Shown one piece after another: positions 35,083-43,801 of a DNA stretch of 64,000 nt. The stretch lies in contig MU008202.1 of NCBI GenBank assembly GCA_010909165.1, positions 186,001 to 250,000 on the forward strand. The letters run 5' to 3'. This DNA is from Anthoceros angustus (Eukaryota > Streptophyta > Anthocerotopsida > Anthocerotales > Anthocerotaceae). Made by a program: the position numbers and the translations under genes. How positions within the stretch are numbered: position 1 is the first letter of the stretch; the number at the start of each line of letters is the position of its first letter. Below the pieces are notes generated by a model. That model saw only the letters and a list, made by a program, of their open reading frames with translations, was not told where the DNA came from and did no database searches.

Positions 35083-36459
35083 TCAGAAATTGTCATCGCT
35101 GCTGTTATCCTGCAAATCTTTATGATCGCCGCCATCGATCTCTAGCATGTCGGAGTCATCTGCCTCCAGCGCTGGCGAAGGTGTCTCCCTCTCCGAGTTG
35201 TTGAGGGATGCTTGGATAGACATGATACCTCTTGCCAAGCGCTCCTCGCTCTTTTCCAGCCGCGAGGAGAGCACCGACGCAATTGCGTCTGCTCGGGGTT
35301 CACCTCTGTCGTGGCTGGAAGTCTTCCTGGATCCTCCAAGGCTGCCGCCCTTTGACGAGACGTCGATCTTGAACGTGGCTCTGGAGGATCCCGATCCGGT
35401 TCCCTTCAGGGAGGAAGCGCCGCCGCGGAACCAGTTCCGGAAGGTGCTTCCCTCCGCCTCTGCCCCTGCCTCTGCCCCTGTCTCTGCTTCTGCCTCAGAC
35501 TCATCCTCAGAGCTCCCAGCTTTGAGCATGGCTTCTTCAGGCACCTCCTCTCCTCTGAGGATGCTCACCTCTTCATTCTGCATGCGGCGTTGAAGGCGTC
35601 GCATCTTCCGCTGTGCTTCCTCCGCCTTCTCCTGCTCCTTGCGGCTGTGGCTTTCCATCTGCGCTTCCAGCCATTGCAGATTCCGGTGCTTCTCCAAATA
35701 CACAGCGAAGAGCCCTTTCAGCTGCCTCTCCAGAACCTCGTACTCATCCATGTACGATGGTCTCACGTTCTCCAGTGTGCTCAGCCGTTTCTCGCTCCTC
35801 TCCAGCTCCAATTTGCGCTTCTCGTACTGCGCCTGCAGGGTTTTCTCGTCATTTTCAAGACCCACCAGTTCCTCCTCAACGGCGGCGATGTTTTCCTTGA
35901 GTGCGTTGGTGGCATCCACAACGCTCTTTTCTATCTCATCCATGTCGGTGTTGAGATTTGCGGCCACCCATCTGGCCTCATACAGTTCTGGCTCGTCTGC
36001 CAGGCAATCATAGAGCGCAGCCCCGCACTTGGTGATCTCGTTCACCAAAGCTCTGGTGGCCTTGGTTTCAGAGGCTTTCCTGGTGGGGAATTGCTCGGTG
36101 TGTACCGGCTCATTCTCTTGCTGGCTTGCAATGGTCATTGCCTCGGCTAACACGGAAGCAATTTTGAGGAGCTCCTTCACAGCAACCCCATCTGCAGAGT
36201 ACAACCTCCTGGGGTTCAACTTGATTCTGCCCTTTGAAAGCATCAACTGGGTTGCACTCTTCAAGAAAGCCACCCTCTTCTGCTCAGTGGAGATGTCTGT
36301 TTCTAGCTCGGCTGTACTATCATATCTTGACACCAACCAATGCAGACAGTCAGCCACCAATTCGAAGTTTGGAGATCTGAAGCTGTCCATAGAAATTGGT
36401 CTTGGATACCCAAGAGTCCTCATCGTCACCACGAACTTACGCATGTCAGAGTAAGACAT
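35083..36459 (-). CDS. IFT38: CLUAP1 / IFT38 intraflagellar transport protein, single exon
   Basis: 458 residues without introns. The N-terminal calponin-homology-like domain (MSYSDMRKFVVTMRTLGYPR, ISMDSFRSPNFELVADCL, RIKLNPRRLYSADGVAVKEL) is the CLUAP1 signature. A long coiled coil follows (about residues 190-310, including KRKLELERSEKRLSTLENVR and SYMDEYEVLERQL). The tail is acidic and Ser-rich and ends SSDDNF, like animal CLUAP1. IFT38 is an IFT-B2 subunit that carries cargo along growing cilia and flagella. In plants its only known setting would be the flagellated sperm, and it is lost in flowering plants. Normal family length is about 410-450. The Gly/Ser segment at about residues 340-395 (GSTFRNWFRGGASSLKG) is a low-complexity expansion. 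No lesions. Confidence 0.94.
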   Translation of the reverse strand: MSYSDMRKFVVTMRTLGYPRPISMDSFRSPNFELVADCLHWLVSRYDSTAELETDISTEQKRVAFLKSATQLMLSKGRIKLNPRRLYSADGVAVKELLKIASVLAEAMTIASQQENEPVHTEQFPTRKASETKATRALVNEITKCGAALYDCLADEPELYEARWVAANLNTDMDEIEKSVVDATNALKENIAAVEEELVGLENDEKTLQAQYEKRKLELERSEKRLSTLENVRPSYMDEYEVLERQLKGLFAVYLEKHRNLQWLEAQMESHSRKEQEKAEEAQRKMRRLQRRMQNEEVSILRGEEVPEEAMLKAGSSEDESEAEAETGAEAGAEAEGSTFRNWFRGGASSLKGTGSGSSRATFKIDVSSKGGSLGGSRKTSSHDRGEPRADAIASVLSSRLEKSEERLARGIMSIQASLNNSERETPSPALEADDSDMLEIDGGDHKDLQDNSSDDNF

Positions 36460-37595
36460 CTTGGATTGAGCATATACCCTACGTCTTGCTTCCAGATGTT
36501 ACTAAACACTGCCGATGGAAAGTGTGGGAACAACTCCTGAACCACAAGGAATGGACACTCCAGACGACGGTTGTGTCCGACATCCGTGCAAGCTTATTAT
36601 CCCTAACTGCCTCATTTGCAGCGATGGAACAAGGCAGGAGAGGATGGAGGAGCAATGAGCCAAGCTGTTGCCTTCTGAATCTTCTCTCTCGTTTAGGTCA
36701 CATTTGCAGCGTCAAAAGTCATGTAACCGTCAAGTCTTTCGGCTCTGACAATGTACACAATCTGCAGTGAAATGTCTCACCCAGCACCGACTGATAAGTC
36801 CTCCAAGAGGATGCAAGATGGCTATCCTTTGCTCAAGGTGCCCTTTCATTCGAATGCCGTTTTTCCTCATAAGAGACGAATTTCGCTGCTGGGACTGTCT
36901 CCAAGAAGGGGCTTTAAAAGAACTCGCTCGAACTGATGTTCAGATGCTAACCCAGAGTTTTTGTACGAGCAAACACATTTCTTCGCTCCTTATCTCGCCC
37001 TGAATTTGGTGGTCCTGCATGTTGTGACAGTCGTACATGCGCTTGTAGTTTCGATCCTTCAGAAGTTGGGAAGACTCGGGTTTGCAGGTGACCATTTGGC
37101 GAGCTTCCGCACATGTAGGCAGAGCACCGACTGTGGTAGGCGGCATCAGGATGTCGTCGAGCTGGCCAATCCTGTTCTTGGAAAGGGACTCCAGGGTTAC
37201 CAAGATAATCAGTTATGCAAACTGTGACGATGCGAGATGAAACTATTAGTACAGTAGCTGGTGAACATGTGAGATGAAACCATTAGAACAGCAGCTGGGA
37301 TCGCTTGAAACAGCCCGTCCGGTGCCGGCTGCCGGGCAAGGTCTTCACAGGATGGATGGACCTATCGAAGACCAAGCTCCAGGGAAGACGTGCTCTGCCA
37401 TTTCTGGGACAGCAGACTTGACGAGCAGTGCGCCCACCCACTTCTTCGTCTAGGTCCATCCATCCTGTGATCCAGAACTTGCCCAGTAACCGGTACCGGT
37501 TGAAGCGATGACTGTCTGGAGCGTGGTAATTAGATCCGGCCAAGAGCAGCACGATTCGCTGAGGCAGCTGTCTTTCTGGACCCAACAAATTGTTG
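36460..37595. other. Divergent spacer between CLUAP1 and the PPR gene
   Basis: About 1.1 kb serving both the CLUAP1 (leftward) and PPR (rightward) promoters. A minus-strand frame at 36940-37203 (87 residues, opening on TTG) has a coding-like composition (RNYKRMYDCHNMQDHQIQGE) but no known domain and no partner exon I could find. An AAAC-CATTAG(A/T)ACAG-type duplication is present at 37236-37296. Confidence 0.45.
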
Positions 37596-40037
37596 ATGGG
37601 GTTAACTGGTATTCCAGCAAGAGCTCCCCCCGCCCACCTGACTTCATGCAATCAAGCTTTGGCAAACGACGACGCTGTCACGTGTGGCGCTTGGGCAAGG
37701 AAGCCAGCCCGTGAACGAGGATATCTGGGTGGATTGGGTCGTGGCCGGGAGCTCTTGTGGCAACCATCCTTCGTATATCGAACATATCGGTGGGATAACA
37801 GGGAACGTAGGAGGAGCCCCAGTTCGAGTTTGGATGTCTTGGGGCGTGGGGAATTCCAGGAGGTCGTGTGGTTAAGCAACCTCTACAAGCCCGCAGGATA
37901 CGAAAGTGGCCTAACGGCTGAAACTGTGAGCAACTTGTGTCAGCAGGGGGAGCTCACACGGGCTGTTGAGGCTCTGGGTGTTCTGGTGCACGCAGACTAT
38001 CCTACTCCCAGATCACTTTTTTATACGCTCCTAAAGCAATGTGTGGGTCAGAAGGATTTGCCTCTGGGTCGCCGGGTTCATGCCCTCACTGTGAAGCAGG
38101 GTTACGAGTTGGACACGTTCTTGTGCAACCACATCCTGCGGATGTATGCTTCCCGTGCCAGGTTGCGAGAAGCGATGGATGTGTTCACCACTGTTCCCAA
38201 ACCAGATGCCTTTACCTGGTCCGCCATAATCTGTGCGCATGTCCAACACGGACAAGATAAGCAGGCCATACAGCTGTATCATCGTATGCGCAGGTCAGGT
38301 GTGAAGGCAGATGGACATGTGTTTGTTGCAGCTCTTCAGGCTTGTGCAAGGGGAGCAGACCTGAAAGCTGGGCAACAGGTGCATGCTGATGTCTTGGCCA
38401 GTGATTTCGAGCCTAAGTTGTTTGTTTGGAATTGCTTGGTGGACATGTATGCCAAATGTGGCAGCTTGGAGGAGGCTCAGAGAGTCTTCGACGGACTTCA
38501 TGAAAAGGATGTGGTGACATGGACTGCCATGATAGCAGGATATTCCCAGCAGGGCATGGGGCAGGAAGCCCTTCATCTGTACAGGGCTATGCAAGAAGAC
38601 AGTGTTGTCGCACCCAATTCTGTGACATTTGTGTCCCTCCTGCAGGCATGTGCAAGTGTGGGCAGCCTGGCTTTGAGTAAGGGGAGGCAAGTTCATGCAC
38701 AGATCACAGACCAAGGTTATCAGGCTGATTTGTTTGTAGCCAGTAGTTTGGTAAACATGTATGCAAAGTGTGGCAGCCTAGAGGATGCTCAGCGTGTGTT
38801 TGACGAGCTTCCTCGCAAAGATGTGGTCACGTGGAATGCCCTGATAGCTGGATATGCCCAGAAGGACACGGGGCTGGAAGCTTTGAGTCTTTACAGGACC
38901 ATGCAGGAAGAAGGCAGTGTTGCACCCAATTCGGTGACATTTGTGTGTGTCCTTCAGGCATGTGGAAGCCTAGGCGACCCAGCTTTGGAGAAGGGAAAAC
39001 AGCTTCATGCACAAATTACAGAACAAGGACTTCAAGTGGATGTGTCTGTGGCCAACAGTTTGGTGAACATGTATGCCAAGTGTGGCAGCCTAGAGGATGC
39101 TCAGGGCCTGTTTGACAGGCTTCCTAAGAGAGATGTGGGAACGTGGAATGCCATGATAGCAGGATATTCTCAGAAGGGCATGGGTCTGGAAGCACTTCGT
39201 CTTTACAGGGCTATGCAAGAAGAAGGCCTGGCAGCACCAGATCGTGTGACATTTGTGTGCCTCCTGCAGGCATGTGCGAACGTCGCAGCATTGCATCTGG
39301 GAAGGCAGCTTCATGCTCAGGTTAGAGAACAAGGGCTTCTCACCGACGTATTTGTAGCCAGCAGCTTAATAAATATGTATGCAAAGTCAGGGAGCATGTT
39401 CTATGCACAACAGGTTTTTGATATATTACCTGCAAAAGACGCAGTCACCTGGAATGCACTGATTGCCGGATACACCTCCCAAGGAGCCAGTGACGAGGTC
39501 TTTGACTTGATTCAGAAGATGAGAGAGGATGGCAAACAGCCAACCGGGTCCTCATTTACCAGTGTGCTAACGGTATGCAGTCATACTGGCCTAGTGAACA
39601 AGGGGCAAGAGTACTTTGAGGCTATGAGACGGTATGGCATCAGCCCCATGGTCGAGCATTACACATGCATGGTGGATCTCCTGGGTCGTGCTGGCCAAGT
39701 GGATGAGGCACTAGCTGTGGCGAGGACAATGCCTGTACTGCCTGATGCTGCAGTATGGAGCACTCTATTGGCTGCCTGTCGAAAGTGGGGCGATGTGGAG
39801 GTGGGACGCCAAGCATTTGATGAAGCTGTTTGTCTAAACAAGGTGGATGCAACACCATATGTGTTAATGTCAAATATATACGCTGGCGCCCAGATGTGGG
39901 AGCAGGCAATGGAGATGCAGGCAAGGAGAATAGGAAATGGGGCATGGAAGCAGCCGGGGCAGAGCTGGTGGACAGACACGGAAGGTGTGGTGCATAGCTT
40001 TCGGGCTGGGGATTACAACCATCCCCTCTGTGAATAA
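37596..40037 (+). CDS. PLS-class PPR protein ending in a truncated E+ domain
   Basis: Intronless; 813 residues from the first ATG. Pentatricopeptide repeats run from about residue 115 to 700 in P-L-S order, with very similar ~100-residue modules (VNMYAKCGSLEDAQRVFDEL, KDVVTWNALIAGYAQK, LQACGSLGDPALEKGKQLHA). E motifs follow (HYTCMVDLLGRAGQVDEAL, WSTLLAACRKWGDVEVGRQA) and then an E+ stretch (SWWTDTEGVVHSFRAGDYNH) that stops at PLCE, just before where a DYW deaminase domain would begin. Such proteins bind organellar RNA and specify C-to-U editing sites; without DYW it would need a separate deaminase partner. The N terminus (about 100 residues, Arg/Ser rich) could be an organelle-targeting peptide. 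No frame break; the downstream sequence shows no DYW remnant. Confidence 0.93.
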   Translation: MGLTGIPARAPPAHLTSCNQALANDDAVTCGAWARKPARERGYLGGLGRGRELLWQPSFVYRTYRWDNRERRRSPSSSLDVLGRGEFQEVVWLSNLYKPAGYESGLTAETVSNLCQQGELTRAVEALGVLVHADYPTPRSLFYTLLKQCVGQKDLPLGRRVHALTVKQGYELDTFLCNHILRMYASRARLREAMDVFTTVPKPDAFTWSAIICAHVQHGQDKQAIQLYHRMRRSGVKADGHVFVAALQACARGADLKAGQQVHADVLASDFEPKLFVWNCLVDMYAKCGSLEEAQRVFDGLHEKDVVTWTAMIAGYSQQGMGQEALHLYRAMQEDSVVAPNSVTFVSLLQACASVGSLALSKGRQVHAQITDQGYQADLFVASSLVNMYAKCGSLEDAQRVFDELPRKDVVTWNALIAGYAQKDTGLEALSLYRTMQEEGSVAPNSVTFVCVLQACGSLGDPALEKGKQLHAQITEQGLQVDVSVANSLVNMYAKCGSLEDAQGLFDRLPKRDVGTWNAMIAGYSQKGMGLEALRLYRAMQEEGLAAPDRVTFVCLLQACANVAALHLGRQLHAQVREQGLLTDVFVASSLINMYAKSGSMFYAQQVFDILPAKDAVTWNALIAGYTSQGASDEVFDLIQKMREDGKQPTGSSFTSVLTVCSHTGLVNKGQEYFEAMRRYGISPMVEHYTCMVDLLGRAGQVDEALAVARTMPVLPDAAVWSTLLAACRKWGDVEVGRQAFDEAVCLNKVDATPYVLMSNIYAGAQMWEQAMEMQARRIGNGAWKQPGQSWWTDTEGVVHSFRAGDYNHPLCE

Positions 40038-40451
40038 AAAAGCCACATGCGCCACGTCTGCCATTGGAATGGAAGATAATCTGGTGTATGCACGTCCTGG
40101 GACGAGACAGGGTCCTCACTTACATCTGTATACACAGCACAGAATGGAACTACTGGTTGCAGGTTCGCAAGTCCGAGACTCCTTGGACAGATCAACTGCC
40201 AGCAACAGGTACGTAGTTTCAACTTCAATCACGGTCCTGGCGTAGCAAAATGACAATACCAGCATCTGCGGATAGGTGAAATTAGTAAGATGAAGTTAGT
40301 AACTACACTTGGAGAGATTGGATAAGACTGAGTCATTTTTGAGCACTGGTTTTGGTAGCAGTGCCGACCTGTGGTATGGTGAATTTTATAAACACGCCAG
40401 GAACGAAAAGGACCCACACCGTTGCATAATGCTCAGAAGAGCTCACATCAT
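40038..40451. other. Convergent spacer between PPR and J-domain genes
   Basis: About 410 bp of 3' flanking sequence for two convergent genes. No feature is recognised. Confidence 0.5.
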
Positions 40452-41865
40452 TCATGTCCTGCCAGTGGAAAAATTACTGATGAGAACCTGCATGCACGAA
40501 AGGGACCTAGTGTCCTCCACCGGATGTGGCAGATTTTCAATTGGCATTCTCATGAACTGGTCTACTAGGAGACAAACATACTTGGACCTGTGCCACGCTC
40601 GGAGTGCATCATAGGCTTCCAAGACTTCCTTGAATTTCAGCTCCGACTCCTCTGTAATCGAGAGGCGCTTCTCAGCAAACCGAGCGCAGGCAACTGATTC
40701 CGACAAAGTAGGTTATGTATTTAAGGTACCTTTGCGGGACATGTTCCGATCAGGATGATGCTCCATGGCCCTTGCTCTAAAGGCCGCCTGGAATGAACAT
40801 AAGGCCCAAGTTAAGAGACAGAGAGCTTGTCGAAAGATACAAACGTTACCCATACCAGAGTACCTTGATTTCTGCTTCCGAATACAACGAGTGCCTTTTC
40901 CTGCCATAACAGACAATCGAGATCAGATTTCGACTATTATCTCTCACACGAAGACAATTTATCAGAACACATGGCAGAAATACAGAAAGACAAAATTGGA
41001 GAGAAAGATCTGACACCTACGCGTCTAGACCCAGAACTTGGTAGTGATGTAACAGTCCAGGCCTTTTCGATACATGTGAATCATTTCCTGACCCTGTTCC
41101 CCTGTCTTCTTGGGTCTTTTTTCCCCAATCAGTCCTAGCATTCCATCCTGCATGGCGTTGGTCGTGCCACTTCTCGTAGCTCCCAGCATACCGCATTTTT
41201 TCTCTGTAAAAGGCCTCCTGCATTCTCCGAATCCGCTCCTGCAACGAGGGGAGTCTGATAAGTGTATCAGCACTCCCCTCCGCTGCTAAAAACACGTGAC
41301 TACCTGTCCCCTACCTTCCTCATCTCATCTTCCAAGTGCTCTGGCCAAACACGCTGAGTTCGTGTGGACCCTCCTGCATCCGTGGAGTGTGTGCCCCCGT
41401 CCCATTTCCTTCTACTCGAGTTCCCATATTCTCCAGGTTTATACGAACTGCATCCCTTCAACACCCAGCTAGAATTCCATCACTTCGTTCGGACAAGCTG
41501 CTCATCTCTCAACCAACTAGCCTTTCATACACACCTGGCAATGGTGAACAGCTTTCTGCGAAGGACAAGTACGTTTCCTAACTGCACTAGCAGCGTGCAA
41601 GAGTTAGAAGGCATATTCAACAACCCTAGTTCAGCTGTGAGAAACATGGAAGTAGAAGGAACACAAGTACTGTGATTGTTGAGCTTACAGCAATGGCTGC
41701 CATGAAGAGGACTCCCAATTCCAAAACAGACCGACGACGGAGGTTTGAGGAGTCATTCTTAGCCCTGTCATTCCCCAGCTCGGAACCCGCCATTCTTTTC
41801 TCCGCGACATTATCTGCAGAAGAGTTCTTGTTCTCTGGAATCAAAAGAGCATCCGCCAACGACAT
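40452..41865 (-). CDS. J-domain (DnaJ-like) protein A, six exons
   Basis: Exons (minus): 41865-41689, 41455-41315, 41238-41021, 40900-40864, 40787-40730, 40651-40452; 276 residues in phase. The J domain is at about residues 169-235, read across exons 3-6: HHYQVLGLDAKRHSLYSEAE, then AAFRARAMEHHPDRN with an intact HPD (about 202-204), then LKFKEVLEAYDALRAW. It should stimulate the ATPase of an Hsp70 partner. The N-terminal ~165 residues have no domain I know (EDEMRK, ERIRRMQEAFYREKMRY). The exon 2 acceptor (TTGAAG) is weak. If intron 1 were retained, the frame would run into a hydrophobic stretch (VSSTITVLVFLLLPCF) and stop. The start is the first ATG in frame after a GTG. Confidence 0.84.
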
Positions 41866-42402
41866 GCAGACATGCACCTGCCGATGGGATTGGCAGCGGG
41901 TGGCGGGACTTCTTGCCGCGATGTGACCGAATGATTAAAATGCAAACTTATTTCTTGATAGCATTTTAGTGGATTTTAACTCGATTTTCATCTCAGGCGT
42001 CGCTACCCTATTGCATTCCACCCCTTGTACAGGCGTGGACTGGCCTGCTGGGAGATGCAAGCAGGCATTGGGAGGACTTCGAACTCTGGAGCGGCTGTGG
42101 CGACCCCAAATACTGATACCCTAAACCTACTTCGTCTTTGTCTCCTTGAGCGAATAACTTGTAGAGCTCGGATCCCTGGTCTGAGTTAAAACTTTGGGCT
42201 CAGCTCATCTTCGAAATGTTGATTTGAGTGGAGAGTTTGGGGTGGAAGTATGAATTCCTTTTGCAGACGGTCATTTGCCTTGCTGCGCAAACATTTATCG
42301 GTGCGCCTCTGCCCTCAGTAATCTCCTGAAGGATACTTTCTGCTGACCCCGGGATGCAGTTCTCTGAGTGGTGGAATTGTGCGGTGTTTCTTTCGGTGGC
42401 AG
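41866..42402. promoter_or_regulatory. Shared upstream region of two divergent J-domain genes
   Basis: At most 540 bp separate the two J-domain genes, which are transcribed away from each other. It presumably works as a bidirectional promoter and also contains the unresolved first exon of gene B (candidate ATGs at 42054 and 42354). No clear TATA box. Confidence 0.55.
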
Positions 42403-43292
42403 GTTGCTCAGCAGCGAAATTTTAGTGAGGAAGTCTCTGCCGCCGCTGCTGTCAAAGACGAGTGGTGGTCTGTAGATGGACGGGTTGTTCGCATTCGAGG
42501 TGGAGAGATTATTCGCCCGAAGGAAGAGTATGAGCTGGTCGCGAATCCCAAGCCCATGAATTTGAAGAAGATTAGGATTGAAAGGATAAAAAGAGCCGCC
42601 GAAACGAAGATCAGGGACCGACCGGTTGGTATCACTGTTTGTGTTGTAGCTCTCATCCGCCCTGCTGACCTTCATTGTCGTAACCCTTGTCACATTCTGG
42701 GGATAGGGACAATCAGTCTACTGGCAAAGTCACCTGAAAAACCTACAGTTTGCAAGAACGGAGTGGGAAACTCTGTGCTACGAGGGTCCCCCTAAGGAGC
42801 AAGTTGCTGTCAATTTCAATCTACATATTGACCACTACAGGGTCCTGGGGATAGAGAGGTATGCACCGTTGCTTTTAGGAGCCAATCTCTGTTTCTGTGG
42901 TAGGAAGTTGGCTTCTGACGGGCTCTTTCTCTTCTGTGGCAGGAGGAACGAGCCTTTCTCCTTACTACAGCTGAAGGTTGGAACTACACTTCTTGGTTGG
43001 GGGTTGCTAGATTCGCAGTGTGGAATTGACTCATGTTTCCTGACTGGCTCTATCTGCAGAACGCCTTCAAGAGGCGAGCCAAGCTCTATCAGCCGGATCC
43101 AAGGGAACGAGGGAAGTATAATGGTAAGGGTATTGCATGCTGAGAATCAGCAGTATTCTTTTGCCGCTTTTTATACCTTAAGAGCCGTGACTCACACAAT
43201 GTATTTGATTGTTAACAGCTGGAGCAGCCGCTAAATTCAGGCAACTCTTCAATTCCTACAAGGCCTTGTCCTCACAGAAGAATAGGATATAG
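42403..43292 (+). CDS. J-like protein B with QPD in place of HPD
   Basis: Exons 42403-42628, 42717-42858, 42943-42976, 43060-43123 and 43219-43292 are in phase; a first exon with the start codon is not resolved. The C-terminal J-like domain reads DHYRVLGIERRNEPFSLLQL, then NAFKRRAKLYQPDPRERG, then AAAKFRQLFNSYKALSSQ, and the protein ends shortly after. The catalytic His of HPD is Gln here, so it should not stimulate Hsp70 in the normal way (a type IV or J-like protein). The upstream part (DEWWSVDGRVVRIRGG, EEYELVANPKPMNLKKIRIE) matches nothing I know. It is divergently paired with the HPD-containing gene at 40452-41865, from which it may derive by an old inverted duplication. Confidence 0.8.
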
Positions 43293-43801
43293 CTGGGTAC
43301 TCTCAACTCTGCTGGAAGCTCGTATAGGTGTGAAGCTCCGTGTCACCTTTTCCTTTTTGTAGAAAACTAAGAGATTTGCATTGGTGGCCTGCCGTCGGAC
43401 GGTCTGTCGTTCCCAGTCTCCTCGGAAAGGGAGCCAGTAGCACTCTCACTATTAAGGTTCACGTGATGCTGTTAGTACTAGCTTGGTTCCGTCTCACAAC
43501 GAAGTGCTTCGCCATGTGCTTTTAACGTGAAGCCTCTGCAATCATAAATTAGGTGTGATCTTTTCTTTGATAAAATCAGCACACTGCCGTTGTCCCGGGC
43601 TAGAGCTGGATTGAGTAGTTGAAGCCCGGTGCAGTGGCTGTGGGTCGCGACGGCCAGACCAAGAGTGCAGCCGGCTGCTCGATGTGCGAAAATCTCTCTA
43701 AGCACTACCGAGACTCCCCACAGCTTTTATTCAGTGTGGAACTCCTCAAGTTACCCACTGAAATTCACTGAGTACCCCTTCGGCAGTCTCATCTGAAGAG
43801 A
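43293..43801. other. Convergent spacer between J-like gene B and PRORP
   Basis: About 500 bp of 3' flanking sequence; short open frames only. No feature is recognised. Confidence 0.5.

Noticed and set aside
36940-37203. An 87-residue minus-strand exon candidate
   Set aside because: Composition looks coding-like, but it has no ATG, no known domain and no partner exon; mentioned only as part of the spacer.
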